From Sphingobium fuliginis (GTDB taxonomy: Bacteria; Pseudomonadota; Alphaproteobacteria; Sphingomonadales; Sphingomonadaceae): DNA of 64,000 nucleotides. The DNA lies in contig NZ_SEON01000009.1 of NCBI RefSeq assembly GCF_004152845.1, positions 141,338 through 205,337 of the forward strand, given 5' to 3'. The position numbers and the translations under genes are program-made. The first letter of the stretch is position 1. Every line of letters begins with the position of its first letter. Positions 1 to 9,443 of the stretch are shown piece after piece. The notes under the pieces were generated by a model. It was not told the origin of the DNA and did no database searches. It was given only the letters and a program-made list of their open reading frames with translations.

Positions 1-291
1 GCTGGGCCAGCCCGTGCCGCTGTCGAACTTGGTCTTCGAGCTGAAAAGCCGTTGCCCGCAACCGGCGCACGCGAAGATACCGGTGCGATGTTCCTTGTTG
101 AGGGGACTGGTGAAGGGATATTCGGTCGATCGCTTGCGCAGCACCTGATAGGCGGGCGGGCTCAGGCGCTTGCGCCATTCGGCATCGCTGAGCGTGAAGG
201 GATAGGCGGCGGCCCTGCCCAGCCCAGCCTGCCAGAGGACGATCGTCGTTGCGGCACAGCCGCCCATGCCCAGAAAGCGCCGCCGGTTCAT
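1..291 (-). CDS. msrB: Peptide-methionine (R)-S-oxide reductase MsrB, exported form (3' part outside the window)
   Basis: Repairs oxidised methionine (the R-sulfoxide) in proteins. About 97 residues are visible. The N-terminus MNRRRFLGMGGCAATTI looks like a twin-arginine signal, so the enzyme probably works in the periplasm. The mature part contains the MsrB landmarks CAGC (first zinc-binding pair) and KFDSGTGWP at the window edge. The catalytic cysteine region lies beyond base 1. The start is the ATG at 289-291. It follows the ABC permease gene by 19 bases on the same strand and is probably the last gene of that operon. Family assignment is firm; Tat export is inferred from the RRxFLG pattern. 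Confidence 0.9.
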   Translation of the reverse strand, partial: MNRRRFLGMGGCAATTIVLWQAGLGRAAAYPFTLSDAEWRKRLSPPAYQVLRKRSTEYPFTSPLNKEHRTGIFACAGCGQRLFSSKTKFDSGTGWPS

Positions 292-310
292 GGGCCCCGC
301 CATAGCAGGG

Positions 311-1501
311 TCAGCCTGTCGCGCTTCTGAACAGCTGCTTCCACCAGCCGCCGCCCGATTTCAGCACATGGCGGCGGAACAGCAGCACGCCGATGCGGAT
401 GATGAGGCCGACCCAGAGCATCTGCCAGGCTATGGCCAGGAGATGGGGCCAGAGCGTGTCCACCTGCGCCGCGCGGGCGATCATGGCGAAGGGGGAGGAG
501 AAGGGCAGGATCACCGCCGCGACCTCCGGCGGCGATCCCATCTTGTCGACGGCATAGGTGGCGAAGAAGAAGATCAGCATCTGCCCCATGGTCACGGGCA
601 TGTTGAGCGTCTGCACCTCCCGCACGGTCGCCGCCTGCGCGCCGATGCCCAGGAAGAGGGAACCGAGCAGCGTATAGGCCATGGCGAAATAGATGACGGC
701 CAGCATCAGGAAGAGGGGCCAGCCGATGGCGGGCTCCGGCAGGCTGACGCCAGGGGTCTTCAGCGCCAGGAACACGCAGAAGGCGGTCCCGCCCCAGAAG
801 AGGATGCCGACGAAGCTCATCGCCAGCATCGCCATCAGCTTGCCCAGGAAGATCGCATCGACCGGCACGGCGGCGGCGAGGATCTCTATGATCTTGTTGG
901 TCTTTTCCTCGACCAGATTGGACAGGATCATGCCCGCGAGCAGGATGGTGAGGAAGAAGACGACGATCTGCGCGATCCGGCCGATCACCAGCCTGCCCTG
1001 GGTCTGCGCGCCGACGCTGGTGGCGACCTGTTGCGCCTCCACCTGGACCATGTGCAGCGACTTTTCGGCCACGGCGGCGCTGGCGAGCAGGCTGATGTCC
1101 CCTTCCAGCCGCCGGATGTCCTGCGGCTGGCCGGTCATCACCGGCCGGGCGGGCGATCCCGACACGATCACCATGACGTCCGCATTCGCCCCGGCCAACT
1201 GAACGCGGGGCGCGGGAGACAGCGGCACGCGGCGCAGCGCCGGCAGCGCCTGCGGCCCCATGCGCTCCGCCAGCCGGGCATGGGCGCGCTCCATCCGCGC
1301 CGCATCGGCGGGGGACATGGCGACGCCGACGACCGGGCGCAGGTCGGTCGTCGAAATCTTGTCGCCCAGCCCGCCGAACGCCATGCCGATGACGATCGGG
1401 AACAGCGGGCCCAGCAGGAAGAAGATGAAGGTGCGCGACAGCACCACGGCGGTGAAATCCCGCCGGGCGATGACGAAGGCGGCGCGCATCAATTCGGTCA
1501 T
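311..1501 (-). CDS. ABC-2 type exporter permease, NatB-like
   Basis: Predicted 396-residue membrane subunit of an ABC exporter. One hydrophobic segment lies at about residues 22-45, then a soluble extracytoplasmic domain (about 50-170), then roughly five further membrane segments. The stretch LVEEKTNKIIEIL (about 196-208) is characteristic of NatB/YhaP-type sodium or drug exporters. The start ATG (1499-1501) overlaps the stop of the ATPase gene in an ATGA arrangement, so the two are translationally coupled. An upstream reading-frame extension exists, but it lies entirely within the ATPase gene and is not credible. The substrate cannot be told from sequence. Confidence 0.88.
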   Translation of the reverse strand: MTELMRAAFVIARRDFTAVVLSRTFIFFLLGPLFPIVIGMAFGGLGDKISTTDLRPVVGVAMSPADAARMERAHARLAERMGPQALPALRRVPLSPAPRVQLAGANADVMVIVSGSPARPVMTGQPQDIRRLEGDISLLASAAVAEKSLHMVQVEAQQVATSVGAQTQGRLVIGRIAQIVVFFLTILLAGMILSNLVEEKTNKIIEILAAAVPVDAIFLGKLMAMLAMSFVGILFWGGTAFCVFLALKTPGVSLPEPAIGWPLFLMLAVIYFAMAYTLLGSLFLGIGAQAATVREVQTLNMPVTMGQMLIFFFATYAVDKMGSPPEVAAVILPFSSPFAMIARAAQVDTLWPHLLAIAWQMLWVGLIIRIGVLLFRRHVLKSGGGWWKQLFRSATG

Positions 1502-2454
1502 GCCGCTTCCTCCCTCTGCTGGTCGTCCTCCATCTGCCGGGCGGCCGCCTCGCCCGCAATGGCGACGAAGGCGTCGTGCAGGCCGGGGCGTTCGATCGAC
1601 AGGCTTTCTATCCCGGCGTTGCCGTCGAGCAGGGCGCGCAGCAGCGGTTCTATGCCCTCCTGCGGCAGGGCGAAATGCCAGGTTCCATCCTGCGCCATGG
1701 TTTCGGCGGGCAGGGCGCGGCGCCAGCCGCCATCGCTGGCGCGGGTGCGCAGGCGCACCTGCGGGCGCAGCCGGTTGCGGGCGTCGTCCACCGTGCCCTC
1801 GAAGCGGACGCGGCCGCCCGCGACGATGGCGACCCGCTCGCACAGCCGTTCGGCATGGGCGATGACATGGGTGGAGAACAGCACCGTGACGCCGCGCCGG
1901 GCCTGATCCCGGATCAGCGCCTCCAGCTTGCCCTGGTTGAAGGCGTCGAGGCCGGAAAAGGGTTCGTCCAGCACGATCAGGCGCGGTTCGTGAACGATGG
2001 TGCCGAAAAGCTGCACGGTCTGGGCCATGCCCTTCGACAATTGGCGGATCGGCTTTTCGGCGGAGGCGCCCATGCCATAGTCCGCCAGCATGGCGCGGGC
2101 GCGTTCCCGCCCGATCCTGAGCGGCAGGCCACGCAGCGCGCCCATGAAGGCGATGGCTTCGAACGCCTTCATCGAAGGATAGAGGCCGCGTTCCTCCGGC
2201 AGATAGCCGACATTGCGCGCCTGGCGCAGCGGCGCGGGATCGCCCAGCAGGCTGCGATGCCCCTCATCGGGATCGATGATGCCGAGCAGCGTGCGCAGCA
2301 TCGTCGTCTTGCCCGCGCCATTGGGGCCCAGAATGCCGTAGATCGACCCGGCGGGCACCGCGATGTCGATGCCGTCCACCGCCCGGAAATCACCGAATGT
2401 CTTGACAAGACCACGCCCTTCGACGGCATAGGTCGGTTGAGGAGCCCCGATCAT
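1498..2454 (-). CDS. ABC exporter ATP-binding protein, NatA-like
   Basis: Cytoplasmic ATPase of 318 residues that energises the permease encoded immediately downstream. Walker A is GPNGAGKT (43-50), the signature region is LSKGM (139-143), and Walker B is LIVLDEP (159-165). The C-terminal 100 residues resemble the extra domain of NatA-type subunits. I chose the ATG at 2452-2454 (MIGAPQPTYAVEG) because an AGAGG sequence precedes it and the fold begins soon after. A longer frame to 2565 would overlap queG. Only 22 bases separate this start from the divergent queG start. Operon order is ATPase, permease, msrB. Confidence 0.88.
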   Translation of the reverse strand: MIGAPQPTYAVEGRGLVKTFGDFRAVDGIDIAVPAGSIYGILGPNGAGKTTMLRTLLGIIDPDEGHRSLLGDPAPLRQARNVGYLPEERGLYPSMKAFEAIAFMGALRGLPLRIGRERARAMLADYGMGASAEKPIRQLSKGMAQTVQLFGTIVHEPRLIVLDEPFSGLDAFNQGKLEALIRDQARRGVTVLFSTHVIAHAERLCERVAIVAGGRVRFEGTVDDARNRLRPQVRLRTRASDGGWRRALPAETMAQDGTWHFALPQEGIEPLLRALLDGNAGIESLSIERPGLHDAFVAIAGEAAARQMEDDQQREEAA

Positions 2455-2476
2455 CGGCCTCTGATAGTCGCATCGC

Positions 2477-3520
2477 ATGCCAACGCAAAACGAAACCTTG
2501 GAACAGCGGCTTAAGGCCGAAGCGTTGCGGCTGGGCTTCGCCGCCTGCGCCATAGCGCCCGCCAATGCGGCGCCGCGTTCGGCCGAAAGGCTGCGACAAT
2601 GGCTGGACGCCGGCCATCATGGCGAGATGCTGTGGATGGAGGAGCGCGCCGGGCAGCGCGGATCGCCGCAAGGGCTCTGGCCGGACGTGCGCAGCGTCGT
2701 CATGCTGGGGATGAGCTATGCGCCGGGGCGCGATCCGCTGGCGCTGGCGGATGTGCCGGACCGGGGGCGGATTTCGGTCTATGCGCAGGGACGCGACTAT
2801 CATGACGTGGTCAAGAAGGGGTTGAAGGCCCTCGCCCGCTGGCTGGTTGAGCAGCATCCCGGCGCGCTCAAGGTCTTTGTCGATACCGCCCCGGTGATGG
2901 AAAAGCCGCTGGCGGAGGCTGCGGGTCTGGGCTGGCAGGGGAAGCACAGCAATCTCGTCAGCCTTGCGCATGGAAGCTGGCTGTTCCTGGGGGCGATCTA
3001 CAGCGAGATCGCGCTGGCGCCCGATGCGCCGGAGAAGGACCATTGCGGCAGTTGCACCGCCTGTCAGGCGGCCTGCCCCACCGACGCCTTTCCCGCGCCC
3101 TATATGGTCGACGCGCGCCGGTGCATTTCCTACCTGACCATCGAGCATAAAGGGCCGATACCGGAGGAGTTTCGAGCCGGGATCGGCAATCGCATCTATG
3201 GCTGCGACGATTGTCTGGCCGTCTGTCCGTGGAACAAGTTCGCGGACGCGGCGGCGGCGAACCGCGCCTTTATCGGGCGGGCGGAGCTGGCGGCCCCGGA
3301 ACTGGGCGACCTGCTGGCGCTGGACGATGCGGGCTTTCGCGAGATTTTCTCAGGCTCCCCCATCAAGCGGATCGGACGGAACCGGATGGTGCGCAATGCC
3401 GCCATCGCGGCGGGGAACAGTGGCGACAGGCGGTTGGCGGGCCGGTTGCGGGCGCTGGTGGCGGACGACGATCCGGTGGTGGCGGAGGCGGCTCGCTGGG
3501 CGCTGGAACGGCTGGCCTAG
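2477..3520 (+). CDS. queG: Epoxyqueuosine reductase QueG
   Basis: Cobalamin-dependent iron-sulfur enzyme catalysing the last step of queuosine synthesis on tRNA, epoxyqueuosine to queuosine. The 347-residue protein has the expected order: N-terminal cobalamin-binding domain with the VDTAPV segment (catalytic Asp about 136), two 4Fe-4S motifs ([12 protein letters not shown] with Cys 190/193/196/200, and [11 protein letters not shown] with Cys 243/246/250), and a C-terminal HEAT-like tail. No Shine-Dalgarno sequence precedes the ATG, and the divergent ABC gene starts 22 bases away. Its cobalamin requirement is of interest because cobS/cobT genes appear at 43.5-47.6 kb without other cobalamin genes nearby. 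Confidence 0.95.
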   Translation: MPTQNETLEQRLKAEALRLGFAACAIAPANAAPRSAERLRQWLDAGHHGEMLWMEERAGQRGSPQGLWPDVRSVVMLGMSYAPGRDPLALADVPDRGRISVYAQGRDYHDVVKKGLKALARWLVEQHPGALKVFVDTAPVMEKPLAEAAGLGWQGKHSNLVSLAHGSWLFLGAIYSEIALAPDAPEKDHCGSCTACQAACPTDAFPAPYMVDARRCISYLTIEHKGPIPEEFRAGIGNRIYGCDDCLAVCPWNKFADAAAANRAFIGRAELAAPELGDLLALDDAGFREIFSGSPIKRIGRNRMVRNAAIAAGNSGDRRLAGRLRALVADDDPVVAEAARWALERLA

Positions 3521-3549
3521 CGCTTGTCCTGTTCAAGCGCATGAACGGG

Positions 3550-3570
3550 GCTCCCGCCTTCCGCGGGAGC
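3550..3570. repeat. Extragenic hairpin between convergent genes
   Basis: Perfect 8-bp stem GCTCCCGC / GCGGGAGC with loop CTTCC, between the convergent ends of queG and the lipoprotein gene. It has no T-tract, so it is not a classical terminator. The arm resembles the CCCGC...GCGGG palindromes of the class A repeats elsewhere in the window and may be a decayed member. Confidence 0.5.
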
Positions 3571-3593
3571 GCCTCCCTCTCCCATCGAAAAGA

Positions 3594-3968
3594 TCATTTC
3601 GCCTGCAAGGCGGCAGAACAACTTGCGGGGTCGACGTCCGTGCCCGTGGGCGTACGCGCATCGACATGGGTGACGAGCGGCTCCTTCCCCTGCGGCGGCA
3701 GGTAGAGATAGGCGTCCAGCACGCAGCGGCCATTGGCGAATTGCAGCTTGCGCATGGTGCTTTCGCGAATGTCGAGCCGGGGTTGGCCGAACAGGTGCAT
3801 GAGCTGCTTCGCGTCCGATCCGATCAGCGGACCGGGGCGGGTGAAGGCGCTGGCCGGGGGACCGGCGGGCGGACGGGCGATCTGGGTCGCGGGCGGCGGC
3901 ACGACACCTCCGCAAGCCGCGAGGGTCAAGAGCGAAGCCAGGACGAGCGCCGGATGAGGACGGGTCAT
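3594..3968 (-). CDS. Small lipoprotein of unknown function
   Basis: 124-residue protein with a lipoprotein signal: hydrophobic N-terminus ending in the lipobox LTLAAC (Cys about 19), so it is probably anchored to a membrane facing the periplasm. A Pro-rich linker follows, then a conserved-looking core (LFGQPRLDIRES, about 61-72; FANGRCVLDAYLYLP, about 79-93) with two cysteines that could pair. I do not recognise a characterised family. The start ATG overlaps the stop of the upstream EI24-domain gene (ATGA), so the two are co-translated and may act together at the envelope. Confidence 0.75.
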   Translation of the reverse strand: MTRPHPALVLASLLTLAACGGVVPPPATQIARPPAGPPASAFTRPGPLIGSDAKQLMHLFGQPRLDIRESTMRKLQFANGRCVLDAYLYLPPQGKEPLVTHVDARTPTGTDVDPASCSAALQAK

Positions 3969-4645
3969 GGCATGTTCCTTCGGGCACCGTGCAGCATGTG
4001 GACCGCCATAGCCGCGCTCCAGATCGGTGCAAGCAGGTTGAGCAGCGGCACGAGGAAGATCAGCGCCGAAGCGAGGCCCATGAGCCACCGGCTGCCGCGC
4101 GGGATCGGCGGCAGGTCGGGATGGCGGGGCTCGACCATGTCGGCCATGTCCCGGCCAAGCAGGGCGGCGTTCAGGATCAGGAACAGGCCCAGCGTGCCGA
4201 TGCCGGTCGCCAGCAGCAGCAGATAGGCCGTCAGGGCAAGCAGGTTCCAGCCGACGGTCCGCAGGATGGAGCGCAGCGCGAAACGAAGGCTGCGGCCCCA
4301 GCCGACCGGCCGGGCGCGGGCGGCCGCCGCGGGGTAGCTGTCCCGTTCTACGGCAATGACGATGTCGTCGGCAAAGAGGCTCATGATCGCCATGGCGGTG
4401 GCGCGGAACAGCAGCCAGCCGGCGGCGATCACGCCGATGGCGGTCGCGGTCGCCTCCGCCACCCCGCCCCAGCCCGCGCCCGGCATCCAGCCATAATGCA
4501 GGCGGGCGGCGTGGATGCCGGTCCACAAGGCGGCGGCGAGGACCGCGAAGGCGAGCAGGGTCAGGAGCAGCGTCCTGAACAGCAGCCGGAGGGCGGCACC
4601 GTGGAAGATGGAAGGGAATGCGCGAAGGACGGCGGCAAGGACCAT
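3965..4645 (-). CDS. EI24 domain-containing integral membrane protein
   Basis: 226-residue hydrophobic protein with about five to six membrane segments, including one near residues 25-45 and a pair near 130-160. Layout and length fit the EI24/CysZ superfamily, whose best known bacterial member, CysZ, takes up sulfate. Nothing here proves sulfate transport and no cys genes are nearby, so I leave the substrate open. It is the first gene of a two-gene unit with the downstream lipoprotein (ATGA overlap). It is divergent from the adenosine-kinase gene. Confidence 0.75.
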   Translation of the reverse strand: MVLAAVLRAFPSIFHGAALRLLFRTLLLTLLAFAVLAAALWTGIHAARLHYGWMPGAGWGGVAEATATAIGVIAAGWLLFRATAMAIMSLFADDIVIAVERDSYPAAAARARPVGWGRSLRFALRSILRTVGWNLLALTAYLLLLATGIGTLGLFLILNAALLGRDMADMVEPRHPDLPPIPRGSRWLMGLASALIFLVPLLNLLAPIWSAAMAVHMLHGARRNMP

Positions 4646-4755
4646 GACACCGCTATTCCCGCCCTGGCGCGCAGCGTCAATCAGCGCCGTTGCGCAGCGC
4701 GCCCCGGATCGGTAGAGACGGCGGGATTTTTCCCCTTATTCACGAAGGATTTTGC

Positions 4756-5757
4756 GTGACCGCTGCTGCCCCCACGCTTGATGTTGTCGCCATCGGCAAT
4801 GCCATTGTCGACGTGCTCGCCCGGAGCGACGACGCTTTCCTGGCCGAACATGCGCTGACCAAGGGCGGCATGCAGCTGATCGACGCGGAAACGGCGGAAA
4901 GCCTTTATGCCGACATGGGCGCGGGCAAGGAGATCAGCGGCGGATCGGCGGCGAACACGCTGGCGGGGCTGGCCGCGCTGGGCAAGAAATGCGGCTTCAT
5001 CGGGCAGGTCAATGACGACCAGTTGGGCGCCGTCTTCGCCCATGACGTGCGCGCGCTCGGCATACGCTACGATACGCCGGCGATGCAGGGCGACGTTCCG
5101 ACGGCCCGCTGCCTGATCCTGGTGACGCCCGATGCGCAGCGGACGATGAACACCTTCCTGGGGGCGTCGCAGTTCCTGCCCGAGACGGCGCTGGACCTGG
5201 ACCTTATCCGTTCCGCGTCTATCCTCTATCTCGAAGGCTATCTCTGGGATCCGGAGCAGCCGCGCGCGGCGATGCGCGCCGCCATCGACGCGGCGCGGGG
5301 CGCGGGGCGGAAGGTCGCCTTCACCCTGTCGGACAATTTCGTGATCGACCGCCATCGCGCCGACTTCATCGACCTGATCGACCAAGGGCTGATCGACATC
5401 CTCTTCTCCAATGAAGGCGAAATCCAGTCGCTGGCCGGGGTGCATGATTTCGACGCCGCCGTGGCCGCCATCGCCGCGAAAGTGCCGGTGCTGGTCTCGA
5501 CCCGCAGCGAAAAGGGCGCGATCGCCATGGTCGACGGCGTGCGGTACGAAGCGCATGCGGCGCCGGTGGCCGAAGTGATCGACACGACCGGTGCGGGCGA
5601 CCTGTTCGCGGCGGGTTTCCTGGCGGGCCATCTGGAAGGGCTGGAGGTCGAGAAGTGCCTGAAGCTGGGGGCGGCGGCGGCGGCCGAAGTAATCTCCCAC
5701 TGGGGCGCGCGGCCGGAGGACGACCTGAAGGCGATCCGGGCGAAGACGCTGGGGTAA
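4756..5757 (+). CDS. Adenosine kinase-like PfkB-family sugar kinase
   Basis: 333-residue ribokinase/PfkB-fold kinase. The N-terminal VVAIGNAIVDVLA strand-glycine motif and the C-terminal DTTGAGDLFAAGFL motif with its catalytic Asp are both intact. GGSAANTLAGLAALG is the substrate-lid region. Alphaproteobacterial proteins of this type are usually annotated as adenosine kinase (adenosine plus ATP to AMP). I chose GTG at 4756 because AAGGA sits six bases upstream. The in-frame ATG at 4690 would add 22 non-conserved residues. A rho-independent terminator follows within 7 bases, so it is probably a single-gene unit. Confidence 0.85.
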   Translation: MTAAAPTLDVVAIGNAIVDVLARSDDAFLAEHALTKGGMQLIDAETAESLYADMGAGKEISGGSAANTLAGLAALGKKCGFIGQVNDDQLGAVFAHDVRALGIRYDTPAMQGDVPTARCLILVTPDAQRTMNTFLGASQFLPETALDLDLIRSASILYLEGYLWDPEQPRAAMRAAIDAARGAGRKVAFTLSDNFVIDRHRADFIDLIDQGLIDILFSNEGEIQSLAGVHDFDAAVAAIAAKVPVLVSTRSEKGAIAMVDGVRYEAHAAPVAEVIDTTGAGDLFAAGFLAGHLEGLEVEKCLKLGAAAAAEVISHWGARPEDDLKAIRAKTLG

Positions 5758-5763
5758 GATGGG

Positions 5764-5790
5764 AGGCCGGGCGAAAGTCCGGCCTTTTCC
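5764..5790 (+). terminator. Rho-independent terminator of the PfkB gene
   Basis: Seven-base stem AGGCCGG / CCGGCCT around an 8-base loop, followed by TTTCC-TTT. It starts six bases after the stop codon. Confidence 0.75.
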
Positions 5791-5796
5791 TTTGCG

Positions 5797-7317
5797 TCAG
5801 GCCGGCTTCTGCTTTCGGAACAGCGCGCGGTCGTCGGGGCCGAACCCCCAGCGCCAGATGACGAAGCCGTAGACGCCGAGGATGGTGAAGACGCCGAAGA
5901 CAAGCTCCACCCACTCGAAATGAGGTGGCAATGCGACGAAAGCCGCGCCAACGATGCAGGCGACGCCGGAAGCGCTGAGCAACGGCCAGCGCCAGGCGTT
6001 GACCCTGGCGCCCAGCAGGTTCGACAGCAGGCGCGCCTTGACCAGCGCACTGACGCCCAGCGCTATGCTGAGCGCCAGCGCAGGCGCGGCGGCGATGGCC
6101 ATGTCGTGCAGGCCCAGGCGCCGCGCCACGAAGATCAGAGCGAAGCTGAGCGCCGCTTGAAGCCCGATCATCAGCAGCGAGATCATCAGATTGCGGTGCC
6201 GCGCGATATAGACCAGCGCCGATTCGCTGACCACGGCGGTCGCCGCCACGACTTCGGCCAGCAGCAGGAAGGCGAGCGCGCCCGTTCCGCCGACGAAATG
6301 CGGACCGACCAGCCCCATCACCGCTTCGCCCGGAATGCCGAGCGCAAGCGCGATGCCCGCCTGCGCCGCGATGATCCAGAAGCCGACCTGGCTCACCTGC
6401 CGCGCTATGGCGGTGAGATTGCCCTCCGAAAGATTGCGGGTGATGACCGGGCCCAGGATCGGGTCGAAGCTGGTCTTCAGTTTCTGGGGCAGGGAGGCGA
6501 CCTGTTGCGCCACATAATAGATGCCGACGACGGCCGGGCTGACGAACAGGCCGAGGATCGCCATGTCCAGCCGGCGCGACCCCCATTCCACGCCGTCCGC
6601 CGCCGCCAGCGGCAGATTGCGGCGCGCCAGCCGCCACAGCCGTCCGAAATCCGGGCGCCAGCCATAGGGAATGCCGTAATGGCGGGTCATCGGAATGATC
6701 GAGGCGACCAGCGCGGCGATCATCGAGACCACATAGGAGAGGATCAGGCCGTCGCGGGTCGAATAATAAGCGAAGCCGAAGGCGCCGATGCTGATCGCCC
6801 AGGGTTCGATGATGGACCGGGCCCGCACCGTGGCGCCGATGTCGAAGCGATAGGCGCAGGCGGCCAGCGCCACGTCGGACCCGGCGACCGCGATCACGAT
6901 CAGGGCGAGCAGGCGGTCGAGGCCGTTGATGCCGCTGTTCGGGAACATGGCCTGGGGGAAGGCGACCAGGAGCGCGCTGCCGATCAGGGAGGCGATCAGC
7001 GTCACCACCATGGCGTCGGTCACGACATGGCTGTGCGGCCGCTCGGTCTGGGCGAGCGCGCCCGCAAGGCCGCGTTTCAGGCCGAGCGTCGCGAGCTGGG
7101 CGACGAACTCCACCACCAGCACCGCATAGGCGAAGCGGCCCAGCGCGTCGGCGCCATACCAGCGGCCGGCGATGAACAGGAACGGCAGGCGCGCCGCGAG
7201 GCGGAGCAGGAAACCGAACACATTGGTCCGTCCACCCTTGGCGAGCGCCGCAATATCGTCCTGCTGCGCGGGAGAGGCCCCTTCAGCCGCCAAAGAATTA
7301 TGATCCCCCTGTGACAT
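5797..7317 (-). CDS. Lipopolysaccharide/oligosaccharide flippase (Wzx-like, MOP superfamily)
   Basis: 506-residue polytopic protein with about 12-14 hydrophobic segments spread over its whole length, typical of polysaccharide flippases that move lipid-linked sugars across the inner membrane. A soluble N-terminal 30 residues precede the first membrane segment. The start is the ATG at 7315-7317, since the preceding in-frame codon is TTG. No glycosyltransferase or polymerase genes flank it, so the partner pathway is not visible. It converges with the PfkB gene across the terminator at 5764. Confidence 0.85.
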   Translation of the reverse strand: MSQGDHNSLAAEGASPAQQDDIAALAKGGRTNVFGFLLRLAARLPFLFIAGRWYGADALGRFAYAVLVVEFVAQLATLGLKRGLAGALAQTERPHSHVVTDAMVVTLIASLIGSALLVAFPQAMFPNSGINGLDRLLALIVIAVAGSDVALAACAYRFDIGATVRARSIIEPWAISIGAFGFAYYSTRDGLILSYVVSMIAALVASIIPMTRHYGIPYGWRPDFGRLWRLARRNLPLAAADGVEWGSRRLDMAILGLFVSPAVVGIYYVAQQVASLPQKLKTSFDPILGPVITRNLSEGNLTAIARQVSQVGFWIIAAQAGIALALGIPGEAVMGLVGPHFVGGTGALAFLLLAEVVAATAVVSESALVYIARHRNLMISLLMIGLQAALSFALIFVARRLGLHDMAIAAAPALALSIALGVSALVKARLLSNLLGARVNAWRWPLLSASGVACIVGAAFVALPPHFEWVELVFGVFTILGVYGFVIWRWGFGPDDRALFRKQKPA

Positions 7318-7380
7318 CAATGCTGTCGCGTCATTTTGTGGAGCCGGACTGTAGCAACAAATGATGATAGGGCGATGAAT

Positions 7381-8367
7381 TTATTCGGCGCGCAGCGGAC
7401 GGGCGAGCAGCGCATCCATCACCTGGGCGAGCGGCGCGGCATCTTCCAGCAGGGCGCAGACCGCCTCGACCACGGGCATTTCGACATGGGCGGCGCGGGC
7501 GGCTTCCCGCAGCACGGGCGCGGTAAAGGCCCCTTCCGCGACGGTCCGGCGGTTGGCCAGCAGATCGCTGGCAGCCCGCCCCTCCCCCAGCCCCTTGCCG
7601 AGCGAGAAGTTGCGGCTGTTGGTCGAGGAACAGGTAAGGACGAGATCGCCCAGTCCGGAAAGGCCAGCCAGCGTTTCGGCGCGGGCGCCCCTGGCCAGAC
7701 CGAAGCGGGTCATTTCGGCAAAGCCCCGGCTGATCAGCGAGGCGCGGGCATTGAGGCCCAGGCCCGCGCCCTCCGCGACGCCGCAGGCGATCGCGAGGAC
7801 GTTCTTCACCGCCCCGCCAATCTCCGCGCCGACGACATCGTCGGACAGATAGGGGCGGAAGGCAGGCCGCGCAATGCGGCCCGCAATCTTCGCGGCAAGA
7901 GCGGCGTCGGCGCAGGCGAGGGTGATCGCGGTGGGCAGGCCCCTGGCGACCTCATGCGCGAAGGTCGGCCCCGAAAGGACGGCGATGGGCGAGGTCGGCT
8001 GCGCTTCCATCGCCACCTCGGACATCAGCAGGCTGGTGCCCGCCTCGATCCCCTTGGAACAGAGGACGAGCGGCGTGCCCGCCGGCGCCTGCGCCACGAC
8101 GGTGCGCAGATGCTGGGCAGGGCTGACGATCAGCAGCAGATCGCGGTCGGCCATGGCGGCCATGTCGCCGGTCGCCTCGATCGAGGCGCTGAGCGGGATA
8201 TGGGGCAGGTAGAGCGGGTTCTGGCGGTCGCCGTTGACCGCCGCCACGACTTCGGGTTCCAGCGCCCAGAGGCGGACATGCCGGCCGTCCGCCGCCAGCG
8301 TCTGGGCCAGCGCGGTGCCCCAGGCGCCTGCTCCGATGACGCCTGCCTTCAGGGAGGGAGCCTTCAT
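7381..8367 (-). CDS. gpsA: Glycerol-3-phosphate dehydrogenase [NAD(P)+] GpsA
   Basis: Makes sn-glycerol 3-phosphate from dihydroxyacetone phosphate for phospholipid synthesis. The 328-residue protein has the N-terminal Rossmann motif [13 protein letters not shown], the SKGIEAGT substrate loop and the catalytic-lysine region [11 protein letters not shown]. The ATG at 8365-8367 overlaps the tsaD stop (ATGA). A frame extension to 8484 is the shadow of tsaD. The tsaD-gpsA pairing is common in Proteobacteria. Confidence 0.96.
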   Translation of the reverse strand: MKAPSLKAGVIGAGAWGTALAQTLAADGRHVRLWALEPEVVAAVNGDRQNPLYLPHIPLSASIEATGDMAAMADRDLLLIVSPAQHLRTVVAQAPAGTPLVLCSKGIEAGTSLLMSEVAMEAQPTSPIAVLSGPTFAHEVARGLPTAITLACADAALAAKIAGRIARPAFRPYLSDDVVGAEIGGAVKNVLAIACGVAEGAGLGLNARASLISRGFAEMTRFGLARGARAETLAGLSGLGDLVLTCSSTNSRNFSLGKGLGEGRAASDLLANRRTVAEGAFTAPVLREAARAAHVEMPVVEAVCALLEDAAPLAQVMDALLARPLRAE

Positions 8368-9398
8368 GCTTTCACTCCTGCGCCGCGCGCCTTTTCCGCG
8401 CCGGGGTCCAGCGGCCAGCGCGGGCGCGCCGGGACCGTGAGGTCGTCGATAAGGCCCGCCGCATAGCGTTCCGCCCCGGCCCACGCGATCATCGCCGCAT
8501 TGTCCGTGCAGAGCCAGAGCGGCGGCGCGACAAAGGGCAGATCATGCTTTGCGGCGAGCGCTTCCAACGCGGCGCGGATCGACTGGTTGGCGGCGACGCC
8601 CCCCGCGACGACGAGGGCGGTGATGTCCTGAAGGCCCGCCAACTGCCGCTCGGTGCGGTCGATCAGGCAGTCGATGACGGCCTGCTGGAAGCTGGCGGCG
8701 ATGTCCTCGGTCGAATATCGGCCGGACTGGGCCGCGCGCATGACCGCGCTCTTGAGGCCGGCGAAGGAGAAATGCGGCTCGGCGGTGCCGACCAGCGGGC
8801 GTGGCAGGGGAACGGCCCTCGAATTGCCATCGGCGGCGGCCTTCTCCACCGCCGGTCCACCGGGATAGCCCAGTCCGAGCAGCTTGGCGGTCTTGTCGAA
8901 GGCCTCGCCGCTGGCGTCATCGATGGTGGTGGCCAGGCGGGCATAGTCGCCCGGCCCCCGCACATGCAGCAACTGGCAATGGCCGCCCGACACCAGCAGC
9001 AGCAGATAGGGGAATTGCAGCGTCGGATCGGCCAGGCGCGGCGAAAGGGCATGGCCTTCCAGGTGGTTGACCGCGATCAGGGGCTTGTTCGCGGCATGGG
9101 CGAGCGCCTTGCCGGTGACGAGGCCGACCATCACGCCGCCGATCAGGCCGGGGCCGGCGGTGGCGGCGATCACGTCCACATCGGCAAGCGTGAGGTCGGC
9201 GTCCTTCAGCGCCGCCTCTATCAAGGGCGAAAGCGCCTCGACATGGGCGCGGGCAGCGATTTCCGGGACGACGCCGCCATAGGGGCGATGCGCCTCCTCC
9301 TGCGTGGCGAGGCGGTGGGCCAGGATCCTGCCCTCCGCCGTCACCAGCGCCGCCGCGGTTTCGTCGCAGCTTGATTCCAGGCCGAGGATGATCGTCAT
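8364..9398 (-). CDS. tsaD: tRNA N6-adenosine threonylcarbamoyltransferase TsaD
   Basis: Catalytic ATPase-fold subunit that transfers the threonylcarbamoyl group to A37 of ANN-decoding tRNAs (t6A). The 344-residue protein shows [12 protein letters not shown] at the N-terminus, the metal-site region [10 protein letters not shown], the [13 protein letters not shown] loop, [11 protein letters not shown] and [13 protein letters not shown] chose the ATG at 9396-9398, which has GGAAG five bases upstream. An ATG four codons earlier (9410) is possible. It is the first gene of the tsaD-gpsA unit and is divergent from hemC. Confidence 0.95.
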   Translation of the reverse strand: MTIILGLESSCDETAAALVTAEGRILAHRLATQEEAHRPYGGVVPEIAARAHVEALSPLIEAALKDADLTLADVDVIAATAGPGLIGGVMVGLVTGKALAHAANKPLIAVNHLEGHALSPRLADPTLQFPYLLLLVSGGHCQLLHVRGPGDYARLATTIDDASGEAFDKTAKLLGLGYPGGPAVEKAAADGNSRAVPLPRPLVGTAEPHFSFAGLKSAVMRAAQSGRYSTEDIAASFQQAVIDCLIDRTERQLAGLQDITALVVAGGVAANQSIRAALEALAAKHDLPFVAPPLWLCTDNAAMIAWAGAERYAAGLIDDLTVPARPRWPLDPGAEKARGAGVKA

Positions 9399-9443
9399 TG
9401 CCGCTTCCATCTAATGCCCGCGATCATTAGAGCAAGCGGGATC

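Noticed and set aside
266..1906. 546-residue plus-strand frame across the ABC exporter genes
   Set aside because: Low-complexity His/Gly/Arg-rich translation; it is antisense to the NatAB-like genes, whose motifs are clear.
4690..4755. ATG at 4690 as start of the PfkB gene
   Set aside because: The GTG at 4756 has a well-spaced AAGGA, and the extra 22 residues do not resemble the family.
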